A program made the translations under genes and the position numbers. A stretch of DNA of 64,000 bases from Dictyophora rubrovolvata (lineage: Eukaryota > Basidiomycota > Agaricomycetes > Phallales > Phallaceae). Shown one piece after another: positions 9,502 to 20,060 of this stretch. Each line of letters starts with the position of its first letter. The first letter of the stretch is position 1. The notes under the pieces were generated by a model that made no database searches, was not told the DNA's origin, and was given only the letters and a program-made list of their open reading frames with translations. The stretch spans positions 1,550,001-1,614,000 of the forward strand of contig CP114121.1 of assembly GCA_029959195.1 (NCBI GenBank), in the 5' to 3' direction.

Positions 9502-11679
9502 TTATTTGTTCGTACTTCGCTTTAATCTCCAATCAATAAAGTCAGCGAACTCGGCAATTTTTTTGGCCAATGATTTTGTGTCTACACTTTTAGATCCGCC
9601 ATCCGCCGTAACTTCTGCATCCTCAATCTCGGGGCGACTTGTCAGCCACTTTGAAAGCTTCCTGATTTCAGAAACGTCTGAGAACCCCCACCAGCCCTCT
9701 TCACGTAATTCATCTTTATTGTCTGGGTCAGCGTTTATTTCGTCCAGTTCAATATCTTGAATTTGTGTGCCAGGCTTTCCATAGACAGCAATGAACCAGC
9801 CCCACTTTCGAAAACTCAATCGTTCATAAGGGCTAGGCAGACGATCTTTTTTCCCGCGGAAAGGTCCAAGTGAAGAGGGCAAATAGTAAATCCTTCCGTC
9901 TGCATCAATACCAAGGGGTTCGAATCGAGAAGCGCAGGAATTACTCTCCAGCCGAAAGTAGTTTTGGAGATCATTAACTTTCTCCTTGTACTTTGTCCCT
10001 GCCTCTTGATACTGGAAATAATTTGTTGCTACCATAGTGAAATGATAGTAATGTAATGACCCACCTGAGTTGTCCACTTGTGAGCCTTCAATTCCTTTTT
10101 GTTTTCAATGTTTGGTTTCGCTGCTACCAAGGTCTGCTTCAAATCAACCCATTTGTCGTTTTCGGTTTTCAGCGCCGCCTGGTAGTCGGCACGAGCTTTC
10201 CTGACCTGCTCATTACCCATCTCAAGCTCTTCTCTAACGCTCGCGCCATTGCAGACTATATTGATTAGACGGAGCAACATTGGTAATAGACAATCTGCGT
10301 CGATGCCATGAGATCGGCCCCCACGCATCTTATACGATGACGATTTCTCGATAACCGGAAGAGTGTGGAAGGGGTGACTTTCAGGCACGAGGCTACGAAG
10401 GTCTTGAGTCATAGGTATAATCTTCGACCAATTTAAACCTAGTCCTTGAATGAACTTCAGCTTGAGCTGAATTTCCTAAAAGGAGTTTAAGACGTTGCTC
10501 ATCCAACTCATAGTCAATCCTACCTTGACTTTGACTTCCCCTTCAACTGCGACGATGTCTAGTAAAGCGAGTAGAATGGCTTTGGACGAGGAATCGCGCA
10601 GAGTCATAGGATCATCCAACTCCTCCAGATTCTTCACGCCGATGTTCAAGATCGGATTGAAACGTAGAATAAATTCGCGCATCTAGTTTTCAGCAGTTAG
10701 AGGTTGGTAGAAAAATATAGTTGAGTATATATATTTACATATAAACGATCCTCAACATCCTTCCTACTACGTCGCCCCGGAAGACGGATCCAGGATGGCT
10801 CCGGAGCAATAATTTTCTTGGGTAGAGGTTTAGCGTTGCTGGTATTATTGGCAGGGGTGCTACTGCTTGCATCTCCTTCGGGCATACATGCGGGGCCATT
10901 GATATTCACCTTATGTTGGGTTTTAGAGCTGAAATCCGAGTAAGCTCAGTTGCAAAAACGAATGCCAACCTACACACATGTCAATAATCACCGGCTCTTT
11001 CTTTTGGCAAAGAGAACAAGTGCAACGACCATCGCAGCGAGGACAACTGTAGTACGTGTCATTAGATACATTGAATAAAAAAAGAGGTGAAAAAGGCAAG
11101 AAATCGCGCACGAGAAAACGTAATCTCCGGATATATGTCGTTGTTCAGACCCCATGGATGACTGGTTCTTACATGCTTCAAGATCTAGACTATATCTTTG
11201 CAAAATGTGAGAGCTGGAACGGAACCAGAGCGAAATAACACGCACCTTTCGTTGAGACAGATATCACAATACGATGTTCGGCATCTTGAGCCACCTTTTT
11301 TCAAACGTGTACATTGTAAAATATCTGATTTGCAATTGAATAAGAATCAATTCATTGCAAAGGATAGTGCGAATATACCTGTCAGTGGTTTTCTTTTTCG
11401 GCAATGGTGACAGGGCGCGTTTGTTTTCGCTGAGTCTACAGCCGCCGTCTTCGAGTGCTTCAATTTCTTGGAAGAAGAATCATGTATATCTTCAACTTTT
11501 CGTTTCAAAGAAGTCATTTTAGATAAAGACAAAGCAGCAGACACTTTGGAAGACGCGTTTTCCTTGCGATGGAGGCGTGCAATGAACGGTGAGGGGGGTA
11601 TTTCTACATAAACTTGCGACAATCGTGGTTTTATTCCATTTCGGACAAACGTTGAAGGACTATCCGTGTAGACGGACAT
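9502..11679 (-). CDS. Nuclear protein with zf-4CXXC_R1 zinc finger and DDT/WHIM-like region
   Basis: The start at 11679 is followed by a basic, Ser-rich N-terminus of about 85 residues. The zinc-binding part is then spread over several small exons: CHHCRKRKPLT, LQCTRLKKGGSRCRTSYC, DICLNERY, and CPRCDGRCTCSLCQKKEP. These are the paired-cysteine spacings of the R1/CDCA7-type zinc finger (zf-4CXXC_R1). The C-terminal half contains REFILRF...LEELDDPMTL, a DDT-like region, a coiled basic segment, and FEPLGIDADGRIYYLP, which resembles WHIM motifs of chromatin remodelling subunits. In animals CDCA7 recruits the HELLS remodeller; the role of the fungal proteins is inferred as chromatin or transcription related. 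At least six short introns are needed. One small intron between RYSLDLEA and the CPRC block is optional, because its 48 nt keep frame either way. Confidence 0.68.
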
Positions 11680-11795
11680 TTGGAAAACGCGAAAATGGAC
11701 GGTAAACTAAATCAACCGGCGGGACGCGACTTTATGGCAGTGAAATTATTAGCGCTGGAGGGCACGTGATACTAAAATTTCTCTTTCGTGAGGAT

Positions 11796-12497
11796 ATGTC
11801 GTATGGGGACCATACTCGGGATCCATGGTTAGTTTCTCTGTTTTTTTCTTCTTATCAGTATATTTACAACTTTGCATGCATTTCTTTCTCAAATAAAGTC
11901 CATGGGTTATATTAAATGACTTTGGTGGCGCATTCGCAATGGGAGCGGTTGGAGGCGGGATATGGCATGGAATAAAGGGCGCACGGAATTCACCTCGTGT
12001 TCGTACTCCTTCAGTCTGTTCTGTGACAGCACAATATCTAAATTAATTTTCAAGGGTGAACGTTTAGTGGGAGCCATCTCAGTAATAAAAGCACGAGCCC
12101 CGGTAACAGGCGGCAATTTTGGAGTATGGGGAGGCATGTTTTCGACTTTCGACTGTGCAGTGAAAGGGTGGAGGCAAAAAGAGGATGCGTGGAATGCCAT
12201 CATTTCAGGTTTCCTCACTGGTGGCTGTCTTGCTGCACGTAGTATGTCTAGGTCTGATATATCTTCGTGGATATGATGTGCTGATCTGCCTTGTTATAGG
12301 TGGCCCAAGAGGGGCTCTCGGTGGTGCAGTAGCCTGTGGTATTCTGCTAGGGGTTTTTGAAGGCGTTGGTGTCATTTTTGGTCGAATATTTTCCGAAGGA
12401 ACTAGACCTATTGCACCCCGTGAGCTTTTCTATTTATGCAGCATATTCTGTCCCTGCTGATATCTTTTGTCCAGTTACTCCCCAGCCTGCAAGCTAA
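11796..12497 (+). CDS. TIM17: Mitochondrial import translocase subunit Tim17
   Basis: Five exons were assembled: 11796-11827, 11899-11998, 12055-12238, 12300-about 12421, 12475-12497. The protein opens [13 protein letters not shown], then [35 protein letters not shown] and [16 protein letters not shown]. These are the Gly-rich transmembrane helices and signatures of Tim17, the inner-membrane core subunit of the TIM23 presequence translocase. Acidic Asp near the N-terminus and the conserved Cys of CPW are present. One intron uses a GTTCGT donor. The C-terminal tail after the fourth helix is short. The divergent neighbour starts only 116 bp away. Confidence 0.93.
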
Positions 12498-12785
12498 ATT
12501 TTTTTACGAGGCTTGTGTTCAACCTTGGGACCGTTGTTGTCACCACCCATGTATATATGTACTCCGTGAACACCGCTCACTTCTTAATATCCCCATCATG
12601 CACACACTAAAAAATAGACGATATTAAAACAAGCCAACTCCGGTTTAGTTTAATTGTACTTTTCGCTGAGATATTGTTTGCATCACCATAGAAAACGATT
12701 AAAACAATCTTTCGAAAAGAAACAGTGGTTTTACTCTCACGCGCCGCGGGCATTACAGTAGAGCCTAGGTAGTCCCGGGCTGAGT

Positions 12786-14847
12786 ATGCAACTATGTCTT
12801 TGTCGCTCTTTCTCAGTCCTACAGAAAAAACTTCCAACCAGAACAGCGCTACGTGTTAATATCACAGAAAAGGGATTTACTTCAAATGTTCAAAACACAC
12901 TAACAGCTGCTGTTCGACTCCAGGCTCTGCTTCCTAAAATCCTGCCGAAGGAAAGGCTTCGGGCGTGGAACCAGGCTCTTGAGCACGTATTGTCTCCGAA
13001 TCGCACAGAACGTTCTAAACGGATTGCCGGTGAGTGCATGTGAATACATTCAAGTGAACTGGGATAGATTTTTTCCACAGTCTATGGCCTGGATAGGCTG
13101 GCCGACCCACACTCTCTGGTAACTGCTTTGCTTGATGATCCCTTCGCGCCTCTAGGAGATAATACAAGGACATCAAGGAGTAAACAAGGTGATAATCGGG
13201 ATGCAACTGTCACTACAACCTCGTAAGTCGTTCCTTCATCCTTTTGTGCTACTAGAACGCTGAAGTCGTTAACAGCGACTCGGAAACTTCGAAACTAGAA
13301 GCGGTCAAAATATCCCATGCAGAATCTAACCTTTTTCGTTCAACATCTTTCAATGCTGAAATACTTGAAATACCTTCTCTACATCCAGATTCTTTATCAC
13401 TCCTGTGGTCAGCCGACGTGAGGCTGCTCGTCGCAACACCCTTAGTCACCCCTCTCACACCCGATTTCTTGTCTCTTATCTCACACCCGTCAACGCTATT
13501 AGCTGTTCAATTCACTGAAAATAACCCAAGCATCATTCATCATACCCTCTCGGCGCTCACCTGCTTGCATCCAGAAATCTTATCCTCAACTGGTGTCTAT
13601 GCCGTAAATCCTGCTAAAGCCTTGTCTGCTTCCGATGCATTCCGGCATGATCTTTCTACTCTCAGTTCTGTTAACACCTTCCAACGCAACTATCTCGACT
13701 CAGGGGTTTCATCTATCATTGAAAAAGTCCATTCCTTACTTTCTATGCCCAAGGACGTATTAGAGGAGAAAAAATACGCTTCTATTGTAATTGGGGCAAT
13801 TGATGCTTGCTATGAGTCAATACGTTTAACTGAAAAAGATATTTCTGCAGCTCTTGAGCAAGCTAATTGCATACAGCTCAGCGCTGATTCTATCCGCGGC
13901 AAGGCCGGGTCAGAGACAACAAAAGGACCATACCATCTAAACGTCTCAGATTCTGTTCGCAAGTCGACTACGCAGATGTCAGATGTTGTTCGAAAAATAT
14001 CGTGGTGGAAACTTCCGCTAATGGTCGACGATCTCAGCCACACGTTCATTGATATTATACAGCGTACATGGTGCTCGGACCTTGTCTCTCGCGTGGGTAG
14101 TCTCCCGGTCCTTTTTCGTCAAAGTCGCATTTTACATACGTGCTGACATATCCCGGTAGACGAATTACCAAGCTGGCAGGCTATCATTATTACGGGAGCA
14201 GGCTATTTCGCAGACAGTCAACTGTTATGCCCAACTGCCACGACCTTTCCAATCGGCTGTTTTCAAAAATGTTTTGGAACAACATTCATCAGAATTGAAC
14301 GAAATAGGACCGAGTACTTTATCACATCCTGTAACCCATCGGATCAAGCAATTGATTGAGCCCGTCACTAGATTGCACAGACAAGTACAAAACGCGCTCC
14401 TAGCGTCATCTTGTGGCATCCTAGGAAGCTTCAGTACTGCATATATTGCATGGTACTGGCAATACTCCACTGGTTATAATGCAGTAGGTTTAGGTGCTCT
14501 CGGGAGTGTCATTATATTGCGTTTGTTCATGAGACGTTGGGACAAGGTCAAAAAGAAGTGGTGGGCCGATTGGTATCGGGCCGGCCAAGGTTTGGAACGG
14601 GATATGAAGGTGAATTACTCTTCCACATTTCAGGAGCGTCTTCTGAACTGTGATCATTTCGAAGGACATCGTCGAGAAGGCAACTGAAGAAAGTGTTCTC
14701 ATCGTTCCTCGAAAAGCCACCGAGATGTTACAAGAAGCCATCGAGAGACGTGTCAAAGAAGTGGAGGCAATACAAAAAGAATTGGACGGAATCAAAATCA
14801 GTCTACAATCACACACAGACACACATATTGATGTGAACGCGCTGTGA
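12786..14847 (+). CDS. Mmc1-like mitochondrial inner-membrane protein
   Basis: Exons: 12786-about 13030, about 13081-13222, 13276-about 14090, about 14159-14609, about 14666-14847. The N-terminus is basic and hydroxylated (RSFSVLQKKLPTRTALRV), a plausible mitochondrial presequence. It is followed by helical text, GLDRLADPHSLVTALLDDPF, a long mixed region, and near the C-terminus two adjacent hydrophobic segments (GILGSFSTAYIAWYWQY and GLGALGSVIILRLFM). Then come a basic loop KKKWWADWYRAG and a coiled coil. This is the layout of fungal Mmc1, a dynamin-superfamily-like pseudoenzyme of the inner membrane that works with MICOS in cristae architecture. The family call is from overall layout and sequence wording, not from a search. 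No intact GTPase P-loop was seen, as expected for that family. Confidence 0.5.
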
Positions 14848-14895
14848 ATAACATATGGTAGATGTGGGTTATAATAAATATCAATGCATTGAACT

Positions 14896-16053
14896 CTAGA
14901 TAGATGGCGGTGTAACAATTACTTTTACATTAGAATAAGATGTATGGGTATCACTTTGAGGCTGCGTAGTTCTGTTGAATTGCTCGTCATCATCGTCTCC
15001 GATTCCAAATAACTCTTCACTTTCGTCCCATACATCACCCAAACGGATTTGTGACTGAGGTTTGGGGGGTGTTTTGGGTATATAAGTAGGCAGAAGAGGA
15101 AAACCGCGTCCACTAGTATTACCAGAATCAGAATCAGAATCGGATAGCAACATATCTTCCTCCTGCGATAATGGTTGATATAGTTGGGATATCTACGGAG
15201 AGAGGATCAGCGATAGCTCAAAAGAAGAGATATACATATTCATCTTCACCTCTCGTCGATGTCGATAATACCGGTCTAAATAATAGGCGGCTAAGGAAAG
15301 CACGTCAATGAAATGAAAAATCTTGACAAACGGAAGTTACATACCCCATAAGCCTAGCGAAGAACCGAATATATTCGCCTGAAAATCATGAGATCGTATA
15401 CCAAGGCAGCAGGCGTATCTTATTCACTATTACATCACCGATTTGGAACTCCTTGTACTTTTATACAATCATCTTTTAGAGTCGCACATATGAGGAAAAC
15501 GGGAAGCAACTAACCGGTAGCATGGATTGCACAACTTCGCTCATCAGGCCCCCAAAAAAGAAACATACAATGAGTGTAAGTAAGACACCGCTATTTCTCC
15601 ATATCCATGCTCTTCTCGCGGCTCTATAAATGTGGAATAAATTTGGTATTACCCCCTTTCCATTAAACTTGAATGGACGAACTCGTCTACATCCCAGATG
15701 AAATAAAATACGCCTGTGGCAATAAAGAAACATATGAAGTGAAGTATTTCTGTGAGAGATTTAGATCAAATCCCATGGATATTATTATTCAAGCCTACTG
15801 TAAAACAACCTCAGTCAATCGTAGGTAACCTCTGAAGCGATAACCAACATTACCTATCATTCAATGGAAACTGGCGAGCGTAGTTGGTGAACCCAAGAAA
15901 TGCAAGAAGAACAATGATGAGACTGGCAAACACGAAAAACCACTATAGGGAAAATCAATAAACAGAAGGCATGGTATGAAGAAATTACAGACAGGCCGGA
16001 TCCGAACGGGTAGGTCATACTTCGGTATGCGTAATTTGTGCGATTTCATGCAT
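14896..16053 (-). CDS. VanZ-like membrane protein
   Basis: Exons read leftward from a probable start at 16053 (MHEIAQITHTE). TM1 is WFFVFASLIIVLLAFLGF followed by FTNYARQFPLND. TM2 is ILHFICFFIATGVFYFIWD; TM3 is GVLLTLIVCFFFGGL leading into SEVVQSMLP; TM4 is NIFGSSLGLWAAYYLDRYYR. The LHF in TM2, the acidic/Gln SExxQ motif after TM3 and the NxxGSxxGL of TM4 are VanZ-family hallmarks. The C-terminal ~85 residues are acidic and Ser-rich (LLSDSDSDSG, ELFGIGDDDDEQ). Fungal VanZ-like proteins have no established function. The join between TM1 and TM2 needs one base that the canonical splice does not supply (see findings). The start is uncertain; an earlier ATG at 16214 is in a different frame. Confidence 0.6.
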
Positions 16054-16168
16054 TGTTTCAGGGCTCGCTGTGTCTTCCGGCGAATATTTCGTGAAAGCCC
16101 TGTCGATTGTCGTGAACTATCTCCTTGATGGGGAGAAACTGGCATGAGGGGGTGGGGAATGAAATAAT

Positions 16169-17068
16169 ATGGAAAGTTGGCGCCTACGGATTCGTCAGGG
16201 CGGATATTCGGCATCCCGGCTTTTGGGCACTTTCATGCCGTACCGTCTCCTCATATCTCGAGCCATGTCCACCATAAGAACAGCCTCAGCTTGTAGAAAT
16301 ATTTCGGATTTTTCTGCCTGTGAACTCTCCGATGCCCTCGTCAAACTCGGTTTACCACATGGTGGTCATATTCCCGACATCCACATGCTATCGCCCGAAG
16401 ATCAAAGCACTCGGATTTGCGGTCCAGCTTATACAGTGAAAATGGTTGCGGGCACAGACAACACTGCTCCAAAACTCGAAAAACATTTTGTGGATACAGC
16501 GACTCCAGAGAGCATCGTTATTATCGATGTCCCTGCAGGTCCGTTCTTTAGCATGTCGCATATATGATACAATACACTAGAGCTGCATGTTCATTCAGAT
16601 ACCAAATCTGCCGTCTGGGGCGGGTGTACGTTTCTCCTGGTTTTGTAGTAGTCTCTTCACTCATATTGAGGTCTAGTGATGTCTGCTGGAGCCAAATCGC
16701 GTGGTTGTCTGGGTGCTGTCATTTCAGGACGCGCCAGGGACGTTGCTGAGCATTTAGAGTGTGATTTTCCTGTATTTGCACGGTCGCATTCAACCCTGGG
16801 TCAATCACCTTTTACCCGGCCCTCGGAGGTTAACATATCCATTACCATTCACCCCCATCCATCTACTTCGACCTTCCCTCCTGTAGTAGTTAACCCGGGG
16901 GATATAATCGCGGCTGATCGTGATGGTGTTGTATGCATACCGCAAGAGTTGGCAGAAAAAGTGGTGGAATTGGCAACTCGAGGGAAAGAAACTGACGCAA
17001 AATGTATGGAGGACCTTAAGGCAGGTGTCAGCATTCAGGAAGCGTTTCGAAAGTGGAGGGGAAAATAG
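16169..17068 (+). CDS. RraA-like / 4-hydroxy-4-methyl-2-oxoglutarate aldolase family protein
   Basis: Exon 1 carries CELSDALVKLGLPHGG, then RICGPAYTVKMV and SIVIIDVPAG. A tiny exon (DTKSAVWGG) follows, and the last exon gives LMSAGAKSRGCLGAVISGR, RDVAEHLECDFPVFARS, NPGDIIAADRDGVVCIP and LAEKVVELA. These are the G-x-L / R / D metal- and substrate-site signatures of the RraA/HMG-aldolase fold (S. cerevisiae YER010C family), which cleaves 4-hydroxy-4-methyl-2-oxoglutarate or decarboxylates oxaloacetate. The splice around the tiny exon uses donors GTCCGT and GTACGT. Residues 1-32 before an internal ATG (16265) are Arg-rich and could form a mitochondrial presequence; starting at 16265 gives the usual family length. 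Confidence 0.85.
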
Positions 17069-17134
17069 CTTAGTATATTGTTAGTAAATTATGTTATATA
17101 AACATGACAAGAGGTTGTGATTGATGTTGACGTA

Positions 17135-19812
17135 TTATAGCTTTCTTTTCTTCTCTGCCTCATTTCCCATAGCCGTCGCGGCCATGATAGTCTGTTTACT
17201 CAAACAGAAATCGATATGTTGATTAAGACCGGCATTATCCACGAGTAAAGACGTATGACAAATGGGACATGTAAGGCCCTCGTCCTCTTCAACATCATCT
17301 CTTGTCCGCTTCTTAGTTGACGATAAAGGTTTTCTGATAAGTGGTTTCTGGTGTTCCGCTGAAAGATCTCCTGAGTTCTCTTCAGACTTTGTGGACAAAG
17401 GCAAAGGTGCCAACATTGTTGTCGATGTTGCATCTGCATCACTATCTTCTGCTTCATCTGCTGCCGCTTGACTGGCCATGATTGACTCTTGATCAAACTC
17501 ATCTTCATACTCAGCCATAGCCTGTTCTTCTTCTAGAGTTGTCTCAGTTTCCTCCTGAAATTCCTCATTATATTTTAACTTTTTGCCAGGGGATGTCAAA
17601 GGCTGAAAAAACTTGACGAAAAATAAGTAGATTTATTTATACTTTTTTCTGAATTTTGAGCTCACTCGTTTTAAACCTTGATCTTCTGGTACACGTAGAT
17701 CCTTTAGTTTGGTAACGCGGAGCCCGACGAGACGAATACAAAATGGAAGCTCGGGTGCCAGTAACGACTTGCCAATCTGCTAATATGGTGACCAAGATGA
17801 CCGCATACGAGTAAGATAGACTAACTGCTAATAATTCTTCCTTCGCGCAGACAAATCTGGTGGAAGATTTGGCACGTGTAAAAACTAGCGCAATGATTTG
17901 GATTTCGCGATATTGGAAAAAGGCCTTCATCCGTACCCTGATAAGTATCCAGCTTATATTTTAATGTTACAGTTTGTCCAGCCCATCCCTTGTCTTTCTA
18001 TAAATTCTGGTTTAGCAATGAATGTTTCATAACAAAGTAGTTAATACCAAATCGCTTTCCAAATCCTCAGCACACTGTTCAAGTCGTCGCAATATTAACT
18101 GTGGATCGCTAATCGGGCTAAATGTTCTTCAAGGTCGTGAAGACTGGATGCCAAACATTAGGAAGCAAGACAAGATACCTTTCGGATCCCACACTCCTTC
18201 GTTCATTCCGCTGTGTAGGTTGAACCTTGTTAGACCCAAGTCCGAGATGCGTTAGAAAAAGAGACTGCGAAGAAAATTGTTTATCAAGTAGGAAAATGAC
18301 AGTCCTATGTGTGTAAATATCGCCACAAGTCTGGTAAAGGATGAGAAAACAGAGCTACCCGGCGAAGGCGACAGTTTACTTTTATTCCGACGGCATCGAG
18401 CAATCGCTCGGTGACTCGGCCAATGCCAGGTATCTGCAAGGTTTAGTTACTTGCAATGAGACCTTTGATGTTAAGGCACCAACCTTTCTTATAGGTAATT
18501 CACGTACAAAGGATAAAATAGCGTCACGATCAAATGGTAAGTGAAATTGGCCATTAGGTTTGTTCTTGTCGGAGCAAATCTTCGTATATATGTATATCAG
18601 CAAGACGAAGAATAAATTATCTTGAAAAAGTACTTTCGCAAGCATCTAAATCGCCATGATCAGCCAATGATGTGAAGCGTTTATTAACATAAAGAAAACC
18701 TTGTTAGGTGCGATCCCCGCGCTTACCTGTGGACTGAATTAACAGTATACATAAATAAGGAGATCGAAAAACGTACAGTTAAATTTGTATCTTTGAATAC
18801 ATGAGCCCGCAATTTCTGTACACACTCATCAGGCGTCATTGAATGATCATTGCAATATTTTGTGATACTGACTAATAATTCAGAGTGGAGTCAAGCTATT
18901 TTTGTTTAGACTCACTTCAAAAAGGCCTCATCTGCACCAGCGGCAAGCATATCGGGATCATACTGGCGTAGAATATTCATAACTTTCCTGTGCCAATGAA
19001 GTAAATTGATTTGCTGCTGGATTGGAAAAGTTGTACTTTACTTGGATGCTTCACTGTATCGACCCGTCCGAATGGGGACAAGTATAATATGTGGACAAAG
19101 TTTTTTAGCGATAAATCCTGATAGATTCTTTACTAAGCTAAGTATCAACCTATTTCGTCTAAGCTTACCTGGCATCCCCGAACGAACGCCATATTGACGT
19201 GCATCGTACGAAGCCGTGGTCAGAACACCTTTTCCTACCTACAACACAAATAAAGACGAAGTATGAGGGTTGAGGCGTAAAACTGACTCCGAATGGTTTT
19301 CCTTTTAAATTAGGGTTGTCAAGAAGCTAACATATCCTTGTCAACATACGGACGGCTAGGGCAAGTAAGTTATAAATCACCTCAACAGCTGCGAAGAAAG
19401 CATCCATATCAGCGTGTACTATATACTGTGAAAGGTCCCGTTCACTTTCAAGGTCATTAATCTGTGTGAAAGCACGTTGACGGCAGAGCGAATCCAACAA
19501 CAAGATTCGCACTGTTTTGTCCAAGTATGCATCTAACTTAGCTTTACGATGGCCACAGCATTGAGCTCGTTGCACCCGCCCTTAAATGCCACAATGCGCA
19601 CCTACGTCAGCGTCCTTCAAAAGATCATCCCTATGCTTCAACAATTTTTGAATCTTTTCTGTTAACTCTTGATCTTTTCTTTTTTCATTTTCATAAAATT
19701 GAGAGCCTTTAGATGCTTCCGCAATTATTCGGTTGATTTCGGTCTGATCTTTAGTGAGTCCAGCCTTTCCAGTAGAAGGCCCCGCAAGTCTCTTAATTAG
19801 AGACTCTTCCAT
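17135..19812 (-). CDS. POLK: DNA polymerase kappa (DinB, Y-family)
   Basis: The start at 19812 gives MEESLIKRLAGPSTGKAGLT, the conserved kappa N-clasp, continuing ...EINRIIAEASKGSQFYENE. Later exons carry LESERDLSQYIVHADMDAFF (first catalytic aspartate), GKGVLTTASYDARQYGVRSG, a palm DE in ADEAFL, SDKNKPNGQF, and RRSVGSERYL of the little finger. The tail is acidic and ends with CPICHTSLLVDNAGLNQHIDFC, a UBZ-type C-C-H-C ubiquitin-binding zinc finger. The enzyme does translesion synthesis past bulky minor-groove adducts. Many short introns break it. Only one UBZ was seen, whereas human Pol kappa has two. The palm motif has Ala where human has Ser just before the catalytic DE. Confidence 0.9.
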
Positions 19813-20060
19813 GCCTCGCGACCGAGAGTGGAAGAACAATGTTCACTAATCTGGACGGGACTCGAATCTTGAGGCGAATTCCCTGGCGTGGATTGGTGTG
19901 GACTGCTAAGTCCGGTCACAGTTAGTCACCTAGTCACGGTGTTAAACTTACGGAAGCAGTCAGGTGACCCAGCGCGTCAGCTTTGTCCGTGTTTGCCCAC
20001 AGTCAGTACAACCGTCTTCGTTCCCGTTTTCTAATCTTGTTCGTGTCTAACTTCCCCACG

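Noticed and set aside
9900-9930. B-box-like GGTTCGAATC suggesting a tRNA gene
   Set aside because: It lies within the coding exon of the R1 zinc-finger gene and has no matching A box or cloverleaf.
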